Below, piece after piece: positions 55,384 to 64,000 of a stretch of 64,000 nt of DNA. Numbering within the stretch: the stretch's first letter is position 1; each line of letters opens with the position of its first letter. Under the pieces are notes generated by a model, which saw only the letters and a program-made list of their open reading frames with translations, did not search any database and had not been told where the DNA came from. Both the position numbers and the translations under genes were made by a program. The stretch is from Gallionellales bacterium 39-52-133 (GTDB lineage: Bacteria; Pseudomonadota; Gammaproteobacteria; Burkholderiales; Gallionellaceae): assembly GCA_002278935.1 (NCBI GenBank), contig NCJL01000002.1, positions 398,267 to 462,266 of the forward strand. The letters are read 5' to 3'.

Positions 55384-57927
55384 GTGGTGAATTTCAAAAA
55401 AATTTCGATATGGCAGGCTGACTGGTTTATAGGCCTGCTTGTTGTATTGTTTTTCTTGTTTAGCGCAGGCAGTGATTTAATTCAGAGCCTGGAACGCAAG
55501 GCCTATGATTTGGGAGTGCGCGCAACGTCGCGAACTCCCAGCGACAAGGTGGCGGTAATTGCGATAGACGATCAAAGCATCGCAAATCTGGGACGCTTCC
55601 CCTGGCCCCGCGCAACACATGCCAATATGCTGGATATGCTGGCCGCCAGTCAGGCAAAAGTGATTGGAAATACGGTATTGTTTTCCGAGCCGCAGGTCGA
55701 TGCAGGCATGGAATACATAAGCCGTATCAGTACGCTGCTCGACTCGCCCTCCCTGAAAAGTGGCTCTGCCACGCAACAAGCCGAGCTGGCGCAATTACGA
55801 GCGCTGTCGCTGGAAGCCGCAAATCGCCTCGATAATGACAAAAAACTCAGTGCAAGCATATTGAATACAAAAAATGTCTTGCTGCCCATGGTATTTGGTT
55901 TGGGAGAGCCGCTGGGCAAAGAAGATCAGCCCTTGCCGGATTATGTGGTTAAAAACAATCTGACCAGCGTCAACGGCTCCACAGAGGCAATGCCTATCCC
56001 GGCTGTCAATGTGCAGATTCCCATCGCTATACTGGGCAGCGGCGCGGCAGGAATTGGACACCTGAATATCGAGAAGGATGAAGAAGATGGCCGGGTGCGT
56101 ACCGATGCGCTGGTGGTCAACTATTATGGGCAGATGTATCCATCCTTGCCTTTGTTGCTGGTTGCCAAAAGTCTGAATCTGGATACCAAAGATATCAATG
56201 TCAATCTGGGCAAGGGTGTGAAGCTGGGTAATTTGAATATCATTACCGACGATGCGTTGCGCATGCACACGTATTTCTACAAAGACAGGGACGGTGTGCC
56301 GCCATTTCAGGTTGATTCCTTTTACGACGTGTTGAGCGGGAAAATACCGGCTGAAAAATATCGCGATAAAATTGTGCTGATCGGCGCTTCGGCCGCAGGG
56401 GTGGGAGATTCATTCTCCACGCCGGTTTCGGCAAATATGCCGTCAGTATTGTTGCTGGCGCATTCTGTTTCCAGTATCCTCAAGCAGGATTTTTTCATCA
56501 TCCCGAGCTGGAGTCTGAAAGCGCAGCTCGGAACTTTTTTTGCCGTTGCACTCTACCTGATTGTTTTGTTGCCGCGCCTGAGCGCAGGCCTTGGCGCGGT
56601 AATAACAGGGCTGTTGTTTGTAGCGCTGCTGGGCACCCACTTCATGCTGATGATCTCGCATGCGATGTGGCTGCCGTTGATGCTGTCTACCAGTATGCTG
56701 CTGGTGGGCCACTTGCTGCTGACGACCAAGCATTTCTTCCGTACCGAGAAAGGCAAGATCAAGTCTGATGCGGAGTCTGCTGAAAGCAACCGCATGCTGG
56801 GCCTGGCTTTCCAGGGTCAGGGACAACTGGATATTGCCTTTGATAAATTCCGCAAGGTTGAAATTGACGACAGTCTGATGGAGGTTTTGTACAACCTCGG
56901 GCTGGATTTCGAGCGCAAACGCCAGTTCAACAAGGCCGAGTCGGTGTTTAAATACATGGCGGAATACAACCCGAAATTCCGCGATCTGGATGCCCGCATG
57001 GCGCAGTCCAAGGCCATGTCTGAAACAATCATACTTAGCGGCAGTTCCAATAAATCCAACGCGAGCACGATGGTGCTGGACAAGACCAGCGTCTCCAAGC
57101 CGATGCTCGGCCGTTACGAAATTGACAGCGAGCTGGGCAAGGGCGCGATGGGCGTGGTTTATCTGGGCAAGGATCCGAAAATAGGCCGCGTCGTGGCGAT
57201 CAAGACCATGGCCTTGACGCAGGAATTTGAGGCTGACGAACTGAAGGACGTGATGGAGCGATTTTTCCGCGAGGCTGAAACTGCGGGGCGCTTGAACCAT
57301 CCGAACATCGTCACCATGTATGACGCCGGGGAAGAGCATGATCTCGCCTATATCGCGATGGAGTTTCTCAAAGGCAGGGATTTGTCACTACATGCCAAAC
57401 CGGACAATCTGTTGCCCATTCCAAAAGTGTTGAGCATTGTGGCCAGGGTGGCAGAAGCGTTATCTTATGCGCATAGTCTGAATGTTGTGCATCGCGACAT
57501 CAAGCCGGCCAACATCATGTTTGACGCGGCAAGCGATACGGTGAAAGTGACGGACTTCGGCATTGCGCGCATTACCGATTCATCCAAGACCAAAACCGGC
57601 ATGGTGCTGGGTTCACCATCCTATATGTCGCCCGAGCAATTGGCCGGCAATAAAATTGAGGGCACTTCAGATTTGTTCTCGTTGGGTGTGAGCTTGTACC
57701 AATTGCTATGTGGTAAGCTCCCATTCTATGGCGATTCAATGGCGCAATTGATGTTCCGCATCGCCAGTGAACCACATATCGATATTATGACTGTCAGGCC
57801 GGATGTTCCCCGCTGTGCAGCGGAGATCATCAATAAAGCTCTGGCCAAGAATGTCGCAGAACGTTATCAGAGTGGTGCGGAAATGGCCGACGCAATCCGC
57901 AAATGTGCGGCAAGTTTGCAGGGATAG
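55384..57927 (+). CDS. CHASE2-domain membrane Ser/Thr protein kinase
   Basis: 847 residues, GTG start. Membrane helix ~15-30; periplasmic CHASE2 sensor domain (~32-370: ERKAYDLGVRATSRTPSDKVAVIAIDDQSIANLGRFPWPR, VLIGASAAGVGDSFSTP). Three membrane helices lie at ~378-445. A TPR-like segment (~460-540) precedes the kinase domain (~575-840): glycine loop LGKGAMGVVYLG, K607 in VVAIKTM, HRDIKPANI (~701), DFG at 724, GSPSYMSPEQL. All catalytic residues are present. First gene of a signalling cluster with PP2C and FHA partners 2 bp and ~20 bp behind the preceding stops. Confidence 0.93.
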   Translation: MVNFKKISIWQADWFIGLLVVLFFLFSAGSDLIQSLERKAYDLGVRATSRTPSDKVAVIAIDDQSIANLGRFPWPRATHANMLDMLAASQAKVIGNTVLFSEPQVDAGMEYISRISTLLDSPSLKSGSATQQAELAQLRALSLEAANRLDNDKKLSASILNTKNVLLPMVFGLGEPLGKEDQPLPDYVVKNNLTSVNGSTEAMPIPAVNVQIPIAILGSGAAGIGHLNIEKDEEDGRVRTDALVVNYYGQMYPSLPLLLVAKSLNLDTKDINVNLGKGVKLGNLNIITDDALRMHTYFYKDRDGVPPFQVDSFYDVLSGKIPAEKYRDKIVLIGASAAGVGDSFSTPVSANMPSVLLLAHSVSSILKQDFFIIPSWSLKAQLGTFFAVALYLIVLLPRLSAGLGAVITGLLFVALLGTHFMLMISHAMWLPLMLSTSMLLVGHLLLTTKHFFRTEKGKIKSDAESAESNRMLGLAFQGQGQLDIAFDKFRKVEIDDSLMEVLYNLGLDFERKRQFNKAESVFKYMAEYNPKFRDLDARMAQSKAMSETIILSGSSNKSNASTMVLDKTSVSKPMLGRYEIDSELGKGAMGVVYLGKDPKIGRVVAIKTMALTQEFEADELKDVMERFFREAETAGRLNHPNIVTMYDAGEEHDLAYIAMEFLKGRDLSLHAKPDNLLPIPKVLSIVARVAEALSYAHSLNVVHRDIKPANIMFDAASDTVKVTDFGIARITDSSKTKTGMVLGSPSYMSPEQLAGNKIEGTSDLFSLGVSLYQLLCGKLPFYGDSMAQLMFRIASEPHIDIMTVRPDVPRCAAEIINKALAKNVAERYQSGAEMADAIRKCAASLQG

Positions 57928-57929
57928 TT

Positions 57930-58757
57930 ATGGATATAAAAGATGCGCTTGAAATGGTTTGCATGACCCACCCGGGGATGGTGCGTGCCCATAATGAAGA
58001 CAGTGTTGCCTGCGAAGCCTCATGCGGGCTTGTGGTATTAACCGACGGAATGGGCGGATATAATGCGGGTGAAGTAGCCAGTGGTATTGCGGTTTCTGTT
58101 GTGTCTTCCGAAATCAAGCACTATCTTGAAGAGGCGCGTCCCGAGGATAAGGACGCTGACAGCGGGGAGGATGTTGCAGTGGTGCTGCTGCGTAACAATG
58201 TGCAGAAAGCCAATTCTTCAATTTTTCACGCCGCACACAGCCAGCCGCAGTATGCCGGTATGGGGACGACCATCGTATCGGGATTGTTTTATGACAATCG
58301 CGTGGCGGTTGCACACATAGGTGATTCACGGATGTATCGCTTGCGCGGCGAAGTTTTTGAAGGCATTACCCGCGATCACTCTTTGTTGCAGGAGCAAATA
58401 GATAGCGGAATGATAAGCAAAGCAGATGCTCGTGTATCGCAGAATAAAAATCTGGTTACACGGGCAGTTGGTATTGATGCAGAGGTTGAAACGGAAGTGC
58501 ATGTTTACGATGTAAAGCGCGGTGACATATATTTGCTTTGTTCCGACGGTCTGAATGACATGGTTGAGGATGAAGATATTGCCGATACTGTTAAAACACT
58601 GAAATCCAATTTGCCACTTTTGGCTACGCAGTTAATTCAGGCTGCGAATGACAATGGCGGACGCGACAACGTGTCGGTTATTTTGGTAAAAGTAAAGGGC
58701 GACTTTGCTGCGCCACGTGGCCTGCATGCAAAAATTTTATCTTGGTTCAAGAATTAA
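57930..58757 (+). CDS. PP2C-family Ser/Thr protein phosphatase
   Basis: 275 residues from ATG 57930 (MDIKDALEMV), 2 bp after the kinase stop. PPM metal-site motifs: RAHNEDSVA, VLTDGMGGYNAGEVAS, AHIGDSRMYRLRG, LLCSDGLNDMV and GGRDNVSVILVKV, all intact. Soluble. Expected to oppose the adjacent kinase and dephosphorylate FHA-bound targets. Confidence 0.93.
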   Translation: MDIKDALEMVCMTHPGMVRAHNEDSVACEASCGLVVLTDGMGGYNAGEVASGIAVSVVSSEIKHYLEEARPEDKDADSGEDVAVVLLRNNVQKANSSIFHAAHSQPQYAGMGTTIVSGLFYDNRVAVAHIGDSRMYRLRGEVFEGITRDHSLLQEQIDSGMISKADARVSQNKNLVTRAVGIDAEVETEVHVYDVKRGDIYLLCSDGLNDMVEDEDIADTVKTLKSNLPLLATQLIQAANDNGGRDNVSVILVKVKGDFAAPRGLHAKILSWFKN

Positions 58758-58774
58758 TTACGGGGAATGATGAT

Positions 58775-59575
58775 ATGGCTGCAAAAATAATACTCAGCAT
58801 GGATGGCGTGGTGCTGCAGGAATATGCGCTGAACAAGGAGCGTATGACAGTGGGGCGCAAAGCCCATAATGATATCGTGATTGATAATCTTGCGGTAAGT
58901 GGTGAACATGCTGCGATCGTGACAATCCAGAACGACTCCTTTCTGGAGGATCTGGACAGCACGAATGGCGTGATGGTAAACGGCATCACGACCAAAAAGC
59001 ATTTTCTGCAGAACAACGATGTGATAGAGATCGGCAAGTACAAGATAAAGTATTTGAACGACCAGCCTACCCAGACCACAGCGGCAGATTTTGAACGTAC
59101 CATGGTATTGCGTGCCCCGGTCAAGCCGGCAGCAGCAAAGCCTGTGCTGTCAACAACACAGGCTATTCCGACAGTTGTTACTTCTGAAGATGCGCTGGAT
59201 GCTACAGGCAAATTTAGCGCGACAGGCCCCCTGACAGGCTCGGGCTCGATGGCGAGAGCAGCAGGGCAGTCTGCTGCCGCTGGCGGCGGGGAAGGCGGGG
59301 TTACTTCGCAGGCGCCTGCCGTTGTGCAGATTCTGAGTGGTCCGAATGCTGGCAAGGAGCTTGAGCTGGTCAAGAACTTGACTACTCTTGGAAAGCCTGG
59401 TGTGCAAGTTGCGGTGCTGGCACGGCGCCCGCATGGTTACTTCCTGACACATGTGGAAGGTGCAACTTTTCCGGTGGTCAATGGCGAGTCACTTGGCGAG
59501 CATCTTCGTCAATTAAACGACCATGACATCATAGAGCTGGCGGGTGTGAAAATGGAGTTTTATTTCAAAACATAA
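58775..59575 (+). CDS. Double FHA-domain protein
   Basis: 266 residues from ATG 58775. FHA 1 (~5-95): MTVGRKAHNDIVIDNLAVSGEHAAI and LEDLDSTNGVMVNG are the phosphothreonine-binding loops. Linker of Ala/Pro/Thr/Ser (~100-180) with threonines that could be kinase targets (DFERTMVLRAP). A second FHA-like fold (~185-266) ends HDIIELAGVKMEFYF but lacks a clear GR...SxxH set, so it may not bind phosphate. Adapter for the upstream kinase. Confidence 0.88.
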   Translation: MAAKIILSMDGVVLQEYALNKERMTVGRKAHNDIVIDNLAVSGEHAAIVTIQNDSFLEDLDSTNGVMVNGITTKKHFLQNNDVIEIGKYKIKYLNDQPTQTTAADFERTMVLRAPVKPAAAKPVLSTTQAIPTVVTSEDALDATGKFSATGPLTGSGSMARAAGQSAAAGGGEGGVTSQAPAVVQILSGPNAGKELELVKNLTTLGKPGVQVAVLARRPHGYFLTHVEGATFPVVNGESLGEHLRQLNDHDIIELAGVKMEFYFKT

Positions 59576-59682
59576 GCGCAGTTGCGCAGGTAAAGAAATA
59601 TTGCCAAGCAGCAGTTGTCATCGTTGTTAGGTTTTTGGGGTGTACAGAAGAGATAATTAATTATCGGCTTGAGTTGCTTACG

Positions 59683-60447
59683 ATGAGGTTAAGAGTGCTT
59701 GGATGTAGCGGTGGTGTCGGCGGAAATTTGCGCACTACCTCAATGCTGCTTGATAACGATGTTTTGATTGATGCAGGCACGGGTGCGTGTGACCTCAGTC
59801 TCGAAGAGTTGAGCCTGATCGATCATGTGTTTCTGACCCACTCCCATCTCGATCACATCGTCAGTCTTCCCTTCATGCTCGATAGTGTTGCGTTTATGCG
59901 TAACAAGCCCTTAACGATTTATGCCACGCAGGAGACTATTGAAAGCCTGCAGCAACACATCTTTAACTGGAAAATTTGGCCTGATTTTAGCCAGATTCCG
60001 AATTTCCACCAGCCCTGTATGCTTTACCAATCCATTGCGACAGGGGAAACAGTGAAGTTGGGTGAGCGTGAAATTACTGCGCTGCCTGCCAATCATGTGG
60101 TACCTGCGGTTGGTTTTCAACTGGATAGCGGAGCAGGCAGCCTGGTATTTACCGGGGATACAACGACTCAGGATGTTTTTTGGGATATGGTCAATCGTAT
60201 CGGCAACCTGAGATATCTAATTATTGAGTCGGCCTTTTCCGATGCTGAAAAAGAGTTGGCAATTGTTTCCAGGCACCTCTGTCCAGGTTTGCTGAGTGGT
60301 GAGTTGCTTAAACTGAAATCTAACCCGGATATTTATGTTACCCATTTAAAACCGGGAGAGGGTGATTTGACCATGCAGGAAATCAGCAAATATGTGCAGG
60401 GTCAAGTGCCAAAAATGTTGACGAACGGCCACGTATTTGAATTTTAG
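59683..60447 (+). CDS. Metallo-beta-lactamase-fold hydrolase, class II cyclic-nucleotide phosphodiesterase-like
   Basis: 254 residues from ATG 59683 (MRLRVLGCSGGVGG). Metal motif FLTHSHLDHIVSLPFMLDSV, later LPANHVVPAVGF, FTGDTT and the C-terminal VTHLKPGE. HSHLDH with the THLKPG ending resembles class II cAMP phosphodiesterases (PDE1/CpdP type) more than tRNase Z or glyoxalase II. Cyclic-nucleotide hydrolysis is inference. Clustered with the kinase, phosphatase and FHA genes and a GAF-domain ATPase. Confidence 0.8.
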   Translation: MRLRVLGCSGGVGGNLRTTSMLLDNDVLIDAGTGACDLSLEELSLIDHVFLTHSHLDHIVSLPFMLDSVAFMRNKPLTIYATQETIESLQQHIFNWKIWPDFSQIPNFHQPCMLYQSIATGETVKLGEREITALPANHVVPAVGFQLDSGAGSLVFTGDTTTQDVFWDMVNRIGNLRYLIIESAFSDAEKELAIVSRHLCPGLLSGELLKLKSNPDIYVTHLKPGEGDLTMQEISKYVQGQVPKMLTNGHVFEF

Positions 60448-60521
60448 GGTTCCCGCAGACGGGTGCGATTTCCATGAGATGCGCATGCCGGGAATTCAGC
60501 CTATTGTTTAAGGAGTAGCGG

Positions 60522-62930
60522 ATGAACAATGTAACAAGTAATCCGGCGGAACGCCGAAGTAACCCGAATGAGATGGCGGCCAAATTAGAGCTCACCAGAA
60601 ATCTTAATCACGTTACAAACAAGATACACGCAACCAGCAATATTGACGAAATCATGCTGGATGTAAGCAAGGATATTTGTACCCTGTTCAATGCCGACCG
60701 TTTGACTATTTATATGGTGGGAGATGACAAATCTTCATTGGTGTCCAAAGTCAAAACAGGACTGAATTCATTCAAGGACCTTAAGTTACCCATTGCAGAG
60801 CAAAGTATTGCAGGGTATGTAGCATTTAATAAAAAGCTGCTTAATCTGAAGGATGTTTATGATGAAAGCGAGCTGGCAAAACACAGTGCCCATCTGAGAT
60901 TTTTGCAGGATGTGGATAAGCGAACGGGTTATCGTACCAAGCAGATGCTGGTTGCACCGATTATTGAGGCTGACAACAAGGAGCTGGTAGGCGTAATCCA
61001 GGTTATCAACAACAAGAGTGGCACGCCTTTCCCTTCCATGGTGGAGGAGGGGGTGATTGAGCTTGCACAAACACTGTCTGTGGCACTGCGCCAGCGGCAG
61101 CAGCAGGTTAGTACTGTCAAGACAAAATATGACAGTCTGGTGTCCAATGCCAAATTGTCAGCCGCCGAATTTGAACTTGCCACCCGTACTGCACGACGCA
61201 AGGGTGTTGATATTGAAGATGTTCTGGTCGATGAGTTTCAGGTCAAGGCAGCCGATCTGGGCCAGTCTCTGTCAAGTTTTTTTGGTGTTCCCTACGAGCC
61301 ATTCAGGGCAGACCGCATCAAGCCTTCCGAGCTGCTAAAAAACCTGCGCCGCGAATATGTGGAGAGCAGTCACTGGGTACCTGTCGATGATACCCCTGAA
61401 GGTCTGATTATTCTGACTACCGACCCGGAGCGTATCCGTGCGTTACGCGTGGTCAATAACATCTTTCCCAAGCATCGCCTGGTTTACAAAGTTTGTCCTC
61501 AACGCGAATTCAAGGCCACGCTGGATATGTTCTACGGTGGCGGTGGTGCAGGCGACCTTACTGGCGGCTTTGAAACCGATACCGGTACCATGGACGATCT
61601 GCTCAGCTCCATGGGCGATGATGAGGATACGGGTGGTGATCTCAATCAGGATGATGTCAACGCGGCGGCTGACAATGAGCTGGTTAAGCTGGTTAACAAG
61701 ATTATTGTGGATGCCTACAAGATGGGCGCTTCCGATATTCATGTGGAGCCCGCACCAGGCAAGGGCAAGGTGCTGATACGCTTGCGCAAGGATGGCTCGC
61801 TGCTCAAGTACATCGAGATTCCGTCAACCTACCGCAATGCGCTGGTGACACGACTCAAGATCATGTGCGATCTCGACATTTCCGAGAAACGCAAACCGCA
61901 AGACGGCAAAATCAAGTTCAAAAAGTACGGTCCGCTGGATATCGAGTTGCGTGTCGCCACCGTGCCATCGCAGGGCGGCGTGGAAGACGTGGTGATGCGT
62001 ATTCTGGCGGCCGGCGAGCCGATCAAACTGGATGAGCTGGGCTTGTCGGTACACAATCTTGCAACCCTTAAATCGATCATTACCAAACCATACGGCCTGT
62101 TTTTTGTGTGCGGCCCGACCGGTTCCGGTAAAACGACCACCCTGCATTCAGTGCTGGGCTATATCAACAAACCGGAAACCAAAATATGGACGGCGGAAGA
62201 CCCGGTTGAAATTACGCAGAAAGGCTTGCGCCAGGTTCAGATCAACAAAAAAGCCGGCATGGACTTTGCCACCATCATGAAAGCCTTCCTGCGTTGCGAT
62301 CCTGACGTGATTATGGTGGGCGAGATGCGCGATAAGGAAACGGTCTCTATCGGTATCGAAGCCTCGCTCACGGGCCATCTGGTGTTTGCCACGCTGCACA
62401 CCAACAGCGCGCCAGAATCGATTACACGTTTGCTGGATATGGGCATGGATCCCTTTAACTTCGCCGACGCAATCCTGGGTATTCTGGCGCAGCGTCTGAC
62501 CAAGCGCCTTTGCAAAAAATGCAAAGTGCCGCATATTGCAACTCAGGATGAAATCAAGTCATTGCTGACCGAATACGCCCAGGAATTGAACAATACCCCA
62601 AAATGGAAACGTGACCCCAATGCCGCTTTCAAGGAGTTGTATGCCGAGTGGGTCAAACTGTTTGCGGACAATAAGGGACAGTTTACACTGTATGAAAAAG
62701 TAGGCTGTCCGGAGTGCTCGGACACGGGTTACCGTGGCCGTGTGGGCCTGCATGAGTTGCTGGTAGGGTCAGATCCACTGAAAAAGCAGATTCAGGAGCA
62801 TGCCCGTGTTGCAGAGTTGTTTGCAACTGCGCTGGAGGAAGGAATGCGCACCCTCAAGCAGGATGGTATTGAAAAAGTTTTGTCCGGTGCAACCGACATG
62901 CATCAGGTACGCGCTGTCTGCATTAAATAG
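60522..62930 (+). CDS. GAF domain fused to a PilB/GspE-type secretion ATPase
   Basis: 802 residues. GAF domain ~30-195 (ATSNIDEIMLDVSKDICTLFNADRLTIYMV ... VGVIQVINNKSG). GspE/MshE N-terminal-like domain ~205-345. Acidic linker ~360-385. Motor domain ~390-800: ASDIHVEPAPGKGKVLIRLRKDG (Asp box), Walker A GPTGSGKTTTL (~531), Walker B DPDVIMVGEMRD, TGHLVFATLHTNSAPE (His box), and zinc cysteines CKKC / CPECSDTGYRGRVG. PilB-type extension motor for type IV pili or type II secretion. No pilC, pilD or pilin genes lie next to it. Confidence 0.92.
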   Translation: MNNVTSNPAERRSNPNEMAAKLELTRNLNHVTNKIHATSNIDEIMLDVSKDICTLFNADRLTIYMVGDDKSSLVSKVKTGLNSFKDLKLPIAEQSIAGYVAFNKKLLNLKDVYDESELAKHSAHLRFLQDVDKRTGYRTKQMLVAPIIEADNKELVGVIQVINNKSGTPFPSMVEEGVIELAQTLSVALRQRQQQVSTVKTKYDSLVSNAKLSAAEFELATRTARRKGVDIEDVLVDEFQVKAADLGQSLSSFFGVPYEPFRADRIKPSELLKNLRREYVESSHWVPVDDTPEGLIILTTDPERIRALRVVNNIFPKHRLVYKVCPQREFKATLDMFYGGGGAGDLTGGFETDTGTMDDLLSSMGDDEDTGGDLNQDDVNAAADNELVKLVNKIIVDAYKMGASDIHVEPAPGKGKVLIRLRKDGSLLKYIEIPSTYRNALVTRLKIMCDLDISEKRKPQDGKIKFKKYGPLDIELRVATVPSQGGVEDVVMRILAAGEPIKLDELGLSVHNLATLKSIITKPYGLFFVCGPTGSGKTTTLHSVLGYINKPETKIWTAEDPVEITQKGLRQVQINKKAGMDFATIMKAFLRCDPDVIMVGEMRDKETVSIGIEASLTGHLVFATLHTNSAPESITRLLDMGMDPFNFADAILGILAQRLTKRLCKKCKVPHIATQDEIKSLLTEYAQELNNTPKWKRDPNAAFKELYAEWVKLFADNKGQFTLYEKVGCPECSDTGYRGRVGLHELLVGSDPLKKQIQEHARVAELFATALEEGMRTLKQDGIEKVLSGATDMHQVRAVCIK

Positions 62931-62981
62931 ACATTTGCCGGGCATGAAAATTTACAGGGCCGTGGAGTGCAAGGCTGAAAA

Positions 62982-64000
62982 ATGAGTCACGCAGAGTCAA
63001 TCATGCCGCAAGGCAATGCCATGTTAAACAGGCTGGAAGAGCTGAATGCCATCGGCATTGCACTCTCCAGTGAGCGTGACATCAACCGCCTGCTGGACAC
63101 CATACTGCTTGCCGCAATGCGCATCACCCACGCAGATGCCGGAACCCTTTATCTGCTTGAGCCTGACAAGCAGGAACTGACCTTTGAAATCATGCGCACC
63201 AATTCGCTGGGCAAGGCTTTTGGCGGCACCACGGGTAAGCCCATTCCATCATCGGTATTCCCCATCCAGCTTTACAAGGACGGTGTAGCCAATCACAGCA
63301 TGGTGGTGGCGCATGCTGCGTTAAGCGGGAAATCGATCAATATTCCCGATGCCTATAAAGCTGAAGGTTTTGACTTTTCCGGCACCAAGGGCTTTGATAA
63401 AAAGAGCGGCTATCGATCGACTTCGTTTCTGGCTGTGCCGATGCGCAACCATGAAAATGAAATTATTGGTGTGGTGCAACTGATCAATTCCATGGACCGC
63501 AGCACGGGAGCTATCGTGGCTTTCTCACGGCAGGAACAAAGCCTGCTGGAGTCGCTTTCCTCCCAGGCTGCCATCGCGCTGACCAACCGCCGCCTGATCC
63601 AGCAAATGGAAGATCTTTTTGAATCTTTCATTAACCTCATCAATGCCGCAATCGACGACAAGTCTCCCTACACTGGCGGGCACTGCGAGCGCGTACCGGC
63701 GCTCACCATGATGCTGGCCGATGCGGTCAATCGCACGTCACAAGGGCCGCTCAAAGATTTTGTGATGACCGAGCGCGACCGTTATGAGCTTAAAATCGCC
63801 GGACTGTTGCATGACTGCGGCAAGATCACCACGCCGGTACACGTGGTGGATAAATCGACCAAACTGGAAACCATCTTTGACCGCATCAAACTGATTGATA
63901 CTCGTTTTGAAGTGCTCAAGCGCGATGTTGAAATCAGGATGTTGCGAAACCTTCAGGATACAGGGCTCGAACCTGAAGAGGTGCGGCAGTTGCGCCTTGA
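62982..64000 (+). CDS. GAF-HD-GYP protein (3' end outside window)
   Basis: Partial; ATG at 62982, open to the end (339 residues seen). GAF domain ~10-195 (RITHADAGTLYLLEPDKQELTFEIMR ... NEIIGVVQLINSMD). The HD-GYP domain begins at ~205 (SFINLINAAIDDKSPYTGGHCERVPALTMMLA), with the HD pair in IAGLLHDCGKITTPVHVVDK. HD-GYP domains hydrolyse cyclic di-GMP (some act on cGAMP); the GYP motif lies beyond the edge. Its GAF domain resembles that of the preceding ATPase. Likely the second-messenger end of the cluster. Confidence 0.92.
   Translation, partial: MSHAESIMPQGNAMLNRLEELNAIGIALSSERDINRLLDTILLAAMRITHADAGTLYLLEPDKQELTFEIMRTNSLGKAFGGTTGKPIPSSVFPIQLYKDGVANHSMVVAHAALSGKSINIPDAYKAEGFDFSGTKGFDKKSGYRSTSFLAVPMRNHENEIIGVVQLINSMDRSTGAIVAFSRQEQSLLESLSSQAAIALTNRRLIQQMEDLFESFINLINAAIDDKSPYTGGHCERVPALTMMLADAVNRTSQGPLKDFVMTERDRYELKIAGLLHDCGKITTPVHVVDKSTKLETIFDRIKLIDTRFEVLKRDVEIRMLRNLQDTGLEPEEVRQLRL

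Overview
The window looks like chromosomal DNA of a chemolithotrophic betaproteobacterium. My best guess is the order Nitrosomonadales, near Gallionellaceae or a sulfur-oxidising relative such as Sideroxydans or Sulfuricella. Three things point there: the gene order of conserved blocks (his-hinT-tatABC-degQ-like-Nif3-sspAB; ftsYEX-rpoH; ruvCAB-ybgC-tolQRAB-pal-cpoB-queEC; RNase-tonB-...-aroE-mtgA), a soxXZA cluster, and a large iscR-sufABCDS-sufU-nfu operon. I see no transposase, integrase, phage gene, rRNA or CRISPR array. Assignment below the class level is inference.

Layout. 1-897 holds the truncated 5' part of a receiver-PAS-histidine kinase gene. 1223-5902 is a histidine operon, hisCBHAFIE, lacking the usual upstream hisG and hisD. 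It is followed by hinT and the Tat exporter (tatABC). 7875-10985 holds a DegS/AlgW-like protease, a Nif3-like protein and sspA/sspB, without the cytochrome bc1 genes often found in this interval. 11089-14701 is ftsY-ftsE-ftsX and rpoH on the minus strand, with a CIRCE operator in front of rpoH. 14844-18847 holds two M16 peptidases (one active, one lacking the zinc motif), rsmD (apparently starting at ATA), coaD and a ferredoxin. 18965-23413 is an accessory signalling patch: a tandem-receiver protein, a PAS histidine kinase, a MipA/OmpV barrel and an ankyrin protein.

23674-33842 runs on the minus strand. It contains soxX-soxZ-soxA, a terminator, and then iscR-sufA-sufB-sufC-sufD-sufS-sufU-nfu-Rieske-DUF971-folE. 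An IscR-box-like promoter lies in front of iscR. 34018-42004 holds RNase II/R-like, tonB, aroE and mtgA, interrupted between tonB and aroE by a metal-uptake cassette: small CxxC protein, porin, znuA-like and znuB-like, with no ATPase gene. 42225-51512 is yebC, ruvCAB, ybgC, tol-pal-cpoB and queEC. tRNA-Lys and tRNA-Thr follow, then sucCD and a TerC-family membrane protein.

The right end (55384-64000) is the most system-like accessory region. It holds a CHASE2 membrane Ser/Thr kinase, a PP2C phosphatase, a double FHA protein, a metallo-beta-lactamase-fold protein resembling class II cyclic-nucleotide phosphodiesterase, a GAF domain fused to a PilB/GspE-type ATPase, and a truncated GAF-HD-GYP protein. 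Together they suggest a pathway coupling phospho-threonine and nucleotide second-messenger signals to a pilus or secretion motor.

A second genome-scale signal is a family of dispersed AT-rich repeats (core TTGATTATATTnAATATTT). There are at least eight good copies in the window, mostly at gene boundaries, and two lie in-frame inside sufD and znuA.
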